In this document: piece after piece, positions 34,889 to 41,479 of the stretch
Layout of the letters: the number at the start of each line of letters is the position of its first letter
How positions within the stretch are numbered: the stretch's first letter is position 1
NCBI GenBank assembly: GCA_033763335.1
Contig: JANRKU010000161.1
Location: 1-64,000, forward strand
DNA from: GCA-2794515 sp033763335
GTDB lineage: Bacteria > Chloroflexota > Anaerolineae > Aggregatilineales > Phototrophicaceae
DNA: 64,000 bases
Direction: 5' to 3'
Program-made: the position numbers and the translations under genes
The notes under the pieces: model-generated
What the model was told of the DNA's origin: nothing
Seen by the model: the letters and a program-made list of their open reading frames with translations, nothing else
The model's database searches: none

Positions 34889-34998
34889 GCATATATTTAT
34901 TCTGTTTTTACGTATAGAGAGGGGTTTGGACAGAAGGTGACCACCGTGATTGGGATGCCATTCACGCATGGGCGCGGGGTGTCACTGTGAAATTATAA
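34889..34998 (+). pseudogene. Internally deleted remnant of a second flavodoxin gene
   Basis: Bases 34921-34998 translate in one frame to GVWTEGDHRDWDAIHAWARG..., ending KL-stop, matching the flavodoxin C-terminus at 32571-32649 (GVWAEGDHRDWDAIHAW... KL-stop). Just before, 34889-34920 (GCATAT...TTTTTACGTATAGAGA) matches the region upstream of the intact gene (32051-32082, GCACAT...TTTTTACGTATATAGA). So a copy of leader plus 3' end survives, with most of the coding region missing. The two copies flank the phytase-like gene as direct repeats. Confidence 0.85.
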
Positions 34999-35006
34999 AT
35001 TAGTTG

Positions 35007-35033
35007 CCTGCCAGATTATCTATATCTGGCAGG
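35007..35033 (+). terminator. Hairpin terminator after the phytase-like gene / flavodoxin remnant
   Basis: CCTGCCAGAT and ATCTGGCAGG form a perfect 10-bp stem with a 7-nt loop, followed by the T-rich TTATTATTG. The remaining ~120 bp before the SIR2 gene are extremely AT-rich and hold no gene; they probably contain its promoter. Confidence 0.7.
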
Positions 35034-35152
35034 TTATTATTGATAGTTGTTTGTATCTTATCATATCTTTAACCTCTATATAAATCAAAAAATATAAATA
35101 CAGTGTATATTTTTATATTATATATTAAAAAATACATATTAGGGATGTAAAT

Positions 35153-36754
35153 ATGCGCCAACCTGTATCTAGACCATCACAAAATCTTATTGATGAAATT
35201 AAGAATCGCAATGTAGTTCCGTTAATTGGTGCAGGTTTTTCAAAGTCTGCCTTATCTGGTAACACATCTGCAATGCCAGATTATAAAGAGTTACTTCAAC
35301 GGTTATTAAAAATTGCGGATGTAAAAGATAAAACTAAAAGAATTGTACAAGATTGGCTTGATTCAACTGACCCCCGTGATTTAGAAAAAGCCGCCCGCGA
35401 ATTACGTGAAGAAATGGGTGATTATCGTTTTTATATCGCTATTCGCAATATACTAGAGCCGATTGATAAAAATATTCAAGAGTCTATGAGTCATAAATTG
35501 CTTAGGATGTTAAATTTTAAGCGAATTTTGACGACCAATTACGATAGGCTCTTAGAAAGATTTGTTGCCCCCGATTATGAAATGTTTACGACCAAAGATT
35601 TAGTCGCATTCCGTATCTTTTTAACAGGACCGGAACGCGAATTCATTCTTAAACTACACGGTGATATTACACGCCCAGACACGATTCCGTTTGGCTTGAC
35701 GGATTTATATAAACATTATGGCTATGAGCATGATGGACGTACACCACTAGCAAATATTTCTCCCGAGGCAGAGAAATTGCGTGAATTTTTGAAAACGACT
35801 TTCGAAAATAATACAGTGTTATTTTTGGGTAGCTCTCTTTCAGAGTCTGAAGGATATGCACGGTTACTGATTAATCTTGTACGAGAATGGGGAGGATCTC
35901 TTGCAAAACGCCATTATGCACTTGTCCCTTATAGCGAATCGACTAAAGAATTGCGCGAATATTTATCTAGAGAGATGAACATAGAGTACATAACCTATCA
36001 TCCAGATGATGTTCATAGTCAAGTATGGGAGTTTTTAGCATTTTTGAATCAGGGCGTATATGATGACAAACCAATACCCGGTCGAAAGTGGGGACAATCT
36101 TATTTACCAGAGCGTCGTGTTGAATATTTGCAGAAACAATTATCCCGCGAAAAGAATGCGAGCCGTGTTTGTTTTCTAACGCCGACATTAACTAATGCTG
36201 TTACGACGCATGACGAATTAATTACATCAAGTCGCAAGGGATTAGAGGAGCGATTCACGGATAATGAATTTATCAATGCCGTTTTGGAATCTATGGTGCA
36301 ACGGCGGGATAATATTGAACAACGTCTTCGAGATGGCGAATTAGAGGTTCGTGTTTTATTTCTCCAATCGGAATTAGAAAAGGCATTTCAAGTTACTGGT
36401 GAAAACTTACAAAAGACAATTAAACGCTATCGGTATTTATTAAATTTAATTGCACTTCCCAATTTTGAAGTTCGGTTAATCCCAAAACTAAGCAAAGATG
36501 CTCTGCGCGACATCTATTCTGCGAGTTATGCTTTGATTTATAACCCAACACCAGATAACGACTATGATGAAGCTGATATTACATTAGCGTATGCCTCACA
36601 AGCGACTACGAATTTTTTTGAAATTCATATCATTCAGATAAATACAGCAGAAGTTAAAGATAGAGTTTATCAGTTTGAGCGGTTTTGGGCTTCTTCTCTA
36701 AATGAGAAACAAACAGTACAATATATCCAAGATTTGATTTCACAATCAAGGTGA
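35153..36754 (+). CDS. SIR2-domain protein with unknown C-terminal domain (defence effector candidate)
   Basis: 533 aa. Residues 1-310 are a SIR2_2-type domain: NAD-binding GAGFS (26-30), TTNYDRLLE (N129, D131), catalytic-type H169 in KLHGDIT and GSSLSESEG (226-234). All key residues look intact, so NAD+ hydrolysis is plausible. Residues about 340-533 are an unrecognised alpha/beta region (VRVLFLQSELEKAF, LLNLIALPNFEVRLIP, SYALIYN) that could be a sensor; it faintly recalls PLD-like or DUF5919-type ligand domains. The stop is followed after 6 bp by an MBL-fold gene, indicating a two-gene operon. SIR2 effectors deplete NAD+ in several anti-phage systems (DSR, Thoeris ThsA, SIR2-HerA, SIR2-pAgo). 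AT-rich compared with dcw genes. Confidence 0.85.
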   Translation: MRQPVSRPSQNLIDEIKNRNVVPLIGAGFSKSALSGNTSAMPDYKELLQRLLKIADVKDKTKRIVQDWLDSTDPRDLEKAARELREEMGDYRFYIAIRNILEPIDKNIQESMSHKLLRMLNFKRILTTNYDRLLERFVAPDYEMFTTKDLVAFRIFLTGPEREFILKLHGDITRPDTIPFGLTDLYKHYGYEHDGRTPLANISPEAEKLREFLKTTFENNTVLFLGSSLSESEGYARLLINLVREWGGSLAKRHYALVPYSESTKELREYLSREMNIEYITYHPDDVHSQVWEFLAFLNQGVYDDKPIPGRKWGQSYLPERRVEYLQKQLSREKNASRVCFLTPTLTNAVTTHDELITSSRKGLEERFTDNEFINAVLESMVQRRDNIEQRLRDGELEVRVLFLQSELEKAFQVTGENLQKTIKRYRYLLNLIALPNFEVRLIPKLSKDALRDIYSASYALIYNPTPDNDYDEADITLAYASQATTNFFEIHIIQINTAEVKDRVYQFERFWASSLNEKQTVQYIQDLISQSR

Positions 36755-36760
36755 AGATAT

Positions 36761-37483
36761 ATGATAAATATTGAATTGGTTTGTTTAGGGGTTGGCAAAG
36801 GTGCATCTTATATCATGAAAGGTATTCCTAGCACGGCTTTTGTGATTCGTGTAGATGGCACTCCAAGATTATTAGTAGATGCTGGTGCTGGAATTGCATT
36901 ATCGTGTCTAAAAAAACTAAACACAATTCCCAATAAAATTTATATTAGCCATAATCATACAGACCACACAGGTGATTTGCCTGTGATGATTGGTGCATTG
37001 TTTGGTACAAATGGCAAGCCCTCAATTTTTGGACATAATGATGTTTTAGATATTGTCAAAACATATAGGATGCACGACCCTATGGTTAATGTATATGAGG
37101 TGGCTAATTGGATTACACAAGATGATGATTATACTATCAAAGTAGATGACGATTTTTTATTGCGACTTTTCAAGACAAAACACTCCTACCTGTGCTATGG
37201 ATTCACTTTATATTATAGAAATGAAAATATACTGGGGTATAGTGCTGATAGCCCATTCGATGATGAATTATTCAGAATTGTAACTGAATCACCTATTGCC
37301 ATTATAGATGCACGCGATGTTGCAACTTATGATCATCCTTCATTTCGAGATGTCGAGGAATTCGCTAATACAGTACCTAATTGTAATATATGGCTTGTAC
37401 ATTATGAACAAACAGACTTTGTTCCTTCACAACCTAATGTAAAGTTATTAGTTGAAGGGCAAATTTTAAATCTCAAAGGATAA
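36761..37483 (+). CDS. MBL-fold metallohydrolase (RNase Z-like), partner of the SIR2 gene
   Basis: 240 aa. It has a complete metal-ligand set of the tRNase Z type: H64-x-H66-x-D68-H69 (SHNHTDHTGD), H141 (KTKHSYLCYGF), D163 (GYSADSPFDD) and H214 (WLVHYEQ). The N-terminus LVCLGVGKGASY...STAFVI is also tRNase Z/PhnP-like. It lacks the long exosite arm of true RNase Z, and the window offers no tRNA genes, so a phosphodiesterase acting on a nucleotide or RNA is more likely. Its 6-bp spacing from the SIR2 gene suggests a functional pair, with MBL as activator, second effector or signal-quencher; this is inference. Confidence 0.85.
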   Translation: MINIELVCLGVGKGASYIMKGIPSTAFVIRVDGTPRLLVDAGAGIALSCLKKLNTIPNKIYISHNHTDHTGDLPVMIGALFGTNGKPSIFGHNDVLDIVKTYRMHDPMVNVYEVANWITQDDDYTIKVDDDFLLRLFKTKHSYLCYGFTLYYRNENILGYSADSPFDDELFRIVTESPIAIIDARDVATYDHPSFRDVEEFANTVPNCNIWLVHYEQTDFVPSQPNVKLLVEGQILNLKG

Positions 37484-37534
37484 AAAAGAACATTTATTGC
37501 TTGAACTAAACCTGTGTGTTTTGAACGGATGATA

Positions 37535-37571
37535 TATAATAGGATGAGGTGGCGTGTGCCATCTCATTTTT
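37535..37571 (+). promoter_or_regulatory. TATAAT box followed by a hairpin and T-run upstream of ftsQ
   Basis: TATAAT lies at 37535-37540; 3 bp later ATGAGGTGGC / GCCATCTCAT (37544-37553 / 37558-37567, one G-U pair) forms a hairpin with a GTGT loop and a following T5 run. As a terminator it would end the SIR2-MBL transcript; with the TATAAT in front it could also be an attenuator in the ftsQ leader. No good -35 box is seen. Confidence 0.5.
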
Positions 37572-37589
37572 GATTTCTAAGGATAATAA

Positions 37590-38444
37590 ATGGCATCAGT
37601 ACGGTCTCGACAACAAAAACGCAAAACAGAACGCGCCCCTGCCGTTTGGCGTGGCGATGCTTTGCCCAAACCTGTTGTGACGACAGAACGTGCTACCATA
37701 GACCATAGTGTCCAACGTAAAGTCGGGGTCAGTTGGCGTGTGGTGAGTGGGTTTGTGGTGATTTGTACGATTGCGTTGTTGTTCATCATGTTCCAAACTG
37801 ATTTTTTTAAGGTGCGGACCGTCACAGTTGTTGGTGCGACTTATATAGACCCATCAGAAATTTTTCGCTATACTGATATAGCAGGCTTATCTATTTTTTT
37901 GGTAGACCCCAATTCTGTGCGCCAATCTATCCTAAATAGTTCTCGTTTGATTGCTGATGCGCGTGTGACCATTGGATGGCCCCCCGAGATGGTGAAAATC
38001 ATCATCGAAGAGCGCAAACCTGCCTTGGTCTGGACACAATATGATATTCGGGTGTTGCTCGATTTGCAGGGCAATATTTTGCGTCAACCGCGTGCGGAAG
38101 AGGTTTTTCCCAATTTGATTCATGTTATTGCTGACCAATCGCTCAATGAACCACCCCTGCCAGAAAATCCGATTCCGTTAGATGTGGTGAGTGGTGCATT
38201 GCAATTGCGCCAAGTATTGGGGGGGATTGAGATATTGCAATATAACACGGCAAAAGGACTCGGTTTTCGGGAATCATCATGGAATGTATGGCTTGGCACA
38301 GGTACAGATATGCCCAATAAATTGTTGATTTATGAGGCATTGCGTGATAATTTGCTGGGGCGGGGGATAACCCCTGTCGAAATTAACGTTGCGGATACCC
38401 GTGCGGTTTATTATTGTAGTGATTTGGAAATTTGTGATGAGTGA
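37590..38444 (+). CDS. ftsQ: Cell division protein FtsQ/DivIB
   Basis: 284 aa bitopic protein. It has a basic cytoplasmic N-terminus of about 50 residues, a single membrane span (SGFVVICTIALLFIMFQ), then a POTRA domain (FKVRTVTVVGATYIDPSEIF...GLSIFLVD...ARVTIGWPPEMVKIIIEERKPALVW) and the FtsQ beta domain (VLLDLQGNIL). It scaffolds FtsL/FtsB and regulates FtsWI. It resumes the dcw order after the accessory island, and its last 8 bases overlap ftsA. Confidence 0.92.
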   Translation: MASVRSRQQKRKTERAPAVWRGDALPKPVVTTERATIDHSVQRKVGVSWRVVSGFVVICTIALLFIMFQTDFFKVRTVTVVGATYIDPSEIFRYTDIAGLSIFLVDPNSVRQSILNSSRLIADARVTIGWPPEMVKIIIEERKPALVWTQYDIRVLLDLQGNILRQPRAEEVFPNLIHVIADQSLNEPPLPENPIPLDVVSGALQLRQVLGGIEILQYNTAKGLGFRESSWNVWLGTGTDMPNKLLIYEALRDNLLGRGITPVEINVADTRAVYYCSDLEICDE

Positions 38445-39675
38445 ACTCGTTATCGGCTTAGATGTAGGCACACATAAGATTTGCACCATTATTGGCGAAG
38501 TCCGCGACAATGATATTTTTGTCGTTGGCGTTGGCATTGAACCCAGTCGTGGCATGAAAAAGGGTGTGGTGAGCGACCTCGCGGCGCTCTCGCAGGCTAT
38601 TTCTGCTTCTGTGCATAAGGCAGAACGGAGCAGTGGGTATCAGGTCAAACGGGCATTTGTCAGTTTGGCGGGGAGTCATATCGCTTCGATTAATAGTCGT
38701 GGTGTGGTGGGAATCCCGACCCAACGCGGGGTGAATGCCGATGATTTGGATAAAGCCCTTGCGGCGGCACGCGCTATCGCCATCCCCCATAACCGTGAAG
38801 TGTTGCATGTCATCCCGCGTAGCTACTCGCTGGATGGTCAAGAACGAGTCCGTAGCCCAATCGGAATGCACGGCTTTCGCTTAGAATTAGAGGCACATAT
38901 CATCACTGCGTCGTCTACCAGTGTCGCCAATTTGGAACAAGCAGTGGAAGCGGCGCAAGTGTATGTAGATAGATTTATCCTCAACCCATTAGCGGCGGGA
39001 GATGCTATTCTCAACCCACAAGAACGTGAAATGGGTGTGGTGGTGATTGATATTGGTGGTGGCACAACCGACCTCGCTATTTTCATCGAAGGGACGGTAT
39101 GGCATACCGCCGTTTTAGCCGTTGGTGGCGACCATGTGACCAACGATATTACCTATTTTACCCATATTCCTTTCGAGACAGCAGAAGCCGTGAAGGTGCA
39201 ATATGGTCATGCTATCCCCAAACAAGTAGACCCACTCGAAACATTGCTGGTTGAGCCATTTGGCGATGGAATGCCTGTCGAAATCAAACGCTCTGAACTA
39301 GCTAGTATCATCGAAGCGCGGGTGGAAGAGATGTTTGAACTGGTGCATAAAGAAATCAAGCGCAGTGGCTATGATGGTTTGCTCCGTGCGGGGGCAGTAT
39401 TGACCGGCGGATGCGCTCAATTGGAAGGCATTCGTGAGGTAGCTACCCGTGTTTTGGGGATGCCCGTGCGAATTGCCAAGCCAGAACGCCTTACAGGGAT
39501 GGCAGATGCGCTCAGAAACCCGTCCTATAGTACCAGTGTCGGGCTGTTGCGTTTGGGCTTAGAGATGGATACAATGGTTGAAACCGCGCCTACAACAACC
39601 GATGCACCTGCACAAAAATTGCGCCGTTTGATAGGTGGCTTGTTTAGTCGGCTATTACCCGACGATAATTCATGA
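38437..39675 (+). CDS. ftsA: Cell division protein FtsA (actin-like)
   Basis: 412 aa from the ATG at 38437, which overlaps the ftsQ stop (ATGAGTGA); a longer upstream frame lies inside ftsQ. It is an actin-fold ATPase: VIGLDVGTHKICTIIGEV region, VVIDIGGGTTDLAIF and LTGGCAQLEGI. The SHS2-type 1C subdomain lies between. The C-terminal end is basic and amphipathic (RRLIGGLFSRLLPD), the expected membrane-targeting helix that anchors FtsZ. Full length. Confidence 0.96.
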   Translation: MSELVIGLDVGTHKICTIIGEVRDNDIFVVGVGIEPSRGMKKGVVSDLAALSQAISASVHKAERSSGYQVKRAFVSLAGSHIASINSRGVVGIPTQRGVNADDLDKALAAARAIAIPHNREVLHVIPRSYSLDGQERVRSPIGMHGFRLELEAHIITASSTSVANLEQAVEAAQVYVDRFILNPLAAGDAILNPQEREMGVVVIDIGGGTTDLAIFIEGTVWHTAVLAVGGDHVTNDITYFTHIPFETAEAVKVQYGHAIPKQVDPLETLLVEPFGDGMPVEIKRSELASIIEARVEEMFELVHKEIKRSGYDGLLRAGAVLTGGCAQLEGIREVATRVLGMPVRIAKPERLTGMADALRNPSYSTSVGLLRLGLEMDTMVETAPTTTDAPAQKLRRLIGGLFSRLLPDDNS

Positions 39676-39734
39676 TAAAAGTATGAAAATCGTTTGAATT
39701 TGGTGGGAAATAAGACCCAAATTTCACAAACAAT

Positions 39735-39762
39735 TTGCTAACAGACTTGTTATGCGTAAAAT
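39735..39762 (+). promoter_or_regulatory. Possible promoter upstream of ftsZ
   Basis: TTGCTA (39735-39740), 16-bp spacer and TAAAAT (39757-39762) in the 132-bp ftsA-ftsZ gap. It would give ftsZ extra transcription, as is common. Motif match is moderate; AGAGGGAAGTG before the ATG is the ribosome-binding site. Confidence 0.45.
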
Positions 39763-39807
39763 AGTAAATATGAAGTTGTCTTAGTCGCGTAGGCAGAGGG
39801 AAGTGCC

Positions 39808-41034
39808 ATGAGTAATTTTGAAGATTTTTCAGTAGGGGAAGGGTTTGCCCAAATCAAGGTCGTTGGCGTAGGCGGTGGTGGTGGCAATGCCGTGAACCGC
39901 ATGGTCAACGAAGGCTTAGGTGGGGTGGAATTTATTTCCATCAATACCGATAATCAAGCCTTAATGCTCTCTAAAGCCAAAACTCGTGTTCGCATTGGCG
40001 AAAAACTCACTCGTGGCTTGGGCGCAGGTGGCAACCCAGAAATCGGTAAAAAAGCGGCAGAAGAAAGCGCCGATGAATTATATGAAATTTTGCGCGGTGC
40101 CGATATGGTATTCATTGCAGGTGGTATGGGTGGTGGAACGGGTACTGGTGCCGCCCCTGTGGTCGCGCAGATTGCCAAAGAATTGGGCGCGTTGACCATT
40201 GGTGTGGTCACGAAGCCATTCACCTTTGAAGGCACACGCCGTATGCAATTTGCCGAAGCAGGTATTGAAAATCTAAAAAGCCAAGTAGATACCCTCATCG
40301 TCATCCCCAATGACCGTTTGTTGCAAATTGCCGATAAACGTGCCAGCTTACAACAAGCCTTTTCGCTCGCAGATGATGTGTTGCGTCAAGGTATTCAGGG
40401 TATTTCTGAACTGATTACTGTTCCTGCCCTCATCAACCTCGACTTTGCCGATGTTCGCACCATCATGTCTGAAGGTGGCGCGGCATTGATGGCAGTGGGG
40501 CGCTCTTCTGGTGATGACCGCGCCCGCCGTGCGGCAGAAATGGCAATCAGCAGTGGTCTGCTCGATGTGACGATTGATGGCGCACGCGGTATCTTGTTCA
40601 ATATCACAGGCGGACCCGATTTGAGCCTGTTTGAAGTGAACGAAGCGGCGGCTATCATCAAAGAAAGCGCCCATCCAGAAGTCAACCTCATTTTTGGGGC
40701 GCAAATTGACGAAAATATGGGTGATGAAGTGCGGATTACCGTTATCGCCACTGGCTTTGAACAAAGCCGTGTCAAAACCCGTATGGATGCCCAAAATGTG
40801 TTGCGTCCACCCACCAATAATCAACGCCCACACACAACCCAAAATACCCAACCATTACGTCCGATGCAATCGGTTCAAAATCAACCACCCGTGCAACAAC
40901 CGCCACAACAAAATCAACCGCCACAAGTGCGTTCTGGACAACCGCCACAACGCCCCACTCAAGATAGCTTTACCACCCGCGTATATGATGAGGATGATAT
41001 GGATATTCCTCCCTTCTTACGCCCAAAGAAGTAA
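39808..41034 (+). CDS. ftsZ: Cell division GTPase FtsZ
   Basis: 408 aa. The tubulin-fold GTPase shows VVGVGGGGGNAVNRM, the signature GGMGGGTGTGAAPVVAQ, the T7 loop NLDFADVRTIMS and the C-terminal half with GTTG-independent HPEVNLIFGA. Residues about 335-395 are a Pro/Gln/Asn-rich disordered linker, then the conserved C-terminal peptide (DMDIPPFLRPKK) that binds FtsA. It forms the Z ring and ends the dcw cluster; a strong hairpin follows. Confidence 0.98.
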   Translation: MSNFEDFSVGEGFAQIKVVGVGGGGGNAVNRMVNEGLGGVEFISINTDNQALMLSKAKTRVRIGEKLTRGLGAGGNPEIGKKAAEESADELYEILRGADMVFIAGGMGGGTGTGAAPVVAQIAKELGALTIGVVTKPFTFEGTRRMQFAEAGIENLKSQVDTLIVIPNDRLLQIADKRASLQQAFSLADDVLRQGIQGISELITVPALINLDFADVRTIMSEGGAALMAVGRSSGDDRARRAAEMAISSGLLDVTIDGARGILFNITGGPDLSLFEVNEAAAIIKESAHPEVNLIFGAQIDENMGDEVRITVIATGFEQSRVKTRMDAQNVLRPPTNNQRPHTTQNTQPLRPMQSVQNQPPVQQPPQQNQPPQVRSGQPPQRPTQDSFTTRVYDEDDMDIPPFLRPKK

Positions 41035-41069
41035 TTATCACATCATTTTTTGTGAGATATTTTGACCAG

Positions 41070-41109
41070 CTACGACCTAATTCATGATAAAAATTAGGTC
41101 GTAGTTTGT
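41070..41109 (+). terminator. Rho-independent terminator-like hairpin after ftsZ
   Basis: CTACGACCTAATT and AATTAGGTCGTAG form a perfect 13-bp stem with a 9-nt loop (CATGATAAA), followed by TTTG. The T-run is short, yet position and stem strength suggest the end of the dcw transcript. Confidence 0.75.
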
Positions 41110-41479
41110 CGTCATAAATTTAGGTTGATATTACTGTTATAGCGCGTTGGCGAATGCCATTTGCCATCAATACACACCTGTTTTTAATACATTTGTGAGG
41201 AATTTCCTTATTAGAACAATGTATATAGATAGCATTGTGGAAGGTTAGAGGGGCGCAATAACCTGAATACAATTCTAACCTAATTTGAATAGACAGGCAC
41301 TCTCTTTCGTGTTATAAATGACATACACATACGGAACACCAATCCCCACAGGTGTTTTTGTGAATTAAAAAAATGAATAAAAATGAAAATATTTGTTATT
41401 TTTGGGCATGAAACAAATGCTGATAGCTTTATATTCTCTTTTTTCAATTTGGTTTGTATAGGTATAGCGAGGTTTTTAT
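41110..41479 (+). promoter_or_regulatory. nrdJ: Long non-coding leader region of nrdJ with two inverted repeats
   Basis: 370 bp with no convincing ORF. At 41216-41238 ACAATG-11 bp-CATTGT is an interrupted palindrome of operator size. At 41242-41249/41274-41281 AGGTTAGA/TCTAACCT encloses a 24-nt loop that contains GGGGCGC, a half of the palindrome family. CACCTG/CAGGTG pairs occur near 41177 and 41352. The last 100 bp are very AT-rich. I looked for a cobalamin riboswitch B12-box and a canonical NrdR box and saw neither. AGCGAGG is the nrdJ ribosome-binding site. Confidence 0.45.

Noticed and set aside
36761..37483. Assigning the MBL-fold gene as housekeeping RNase Z (rnz)
   Set aside because: Metal ligands match, but it lacks a recognisable exosite arm and is coupled to a SIR2 gene in an accessory island, so a different substrate is more likely.
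28346..37589. Prophage or integrative element between murB and ftsQ
   Set aside because: No integrase, transposase, phage structural gene, tRNA target or flanking direct repeat was seen at the borders.
41110..41479. Cobalamin riboswitch upstream of nrdJ
   Set aside because: No B12-box or typical four-way junction could be recognised by eye. A covariance-model scan would decide.
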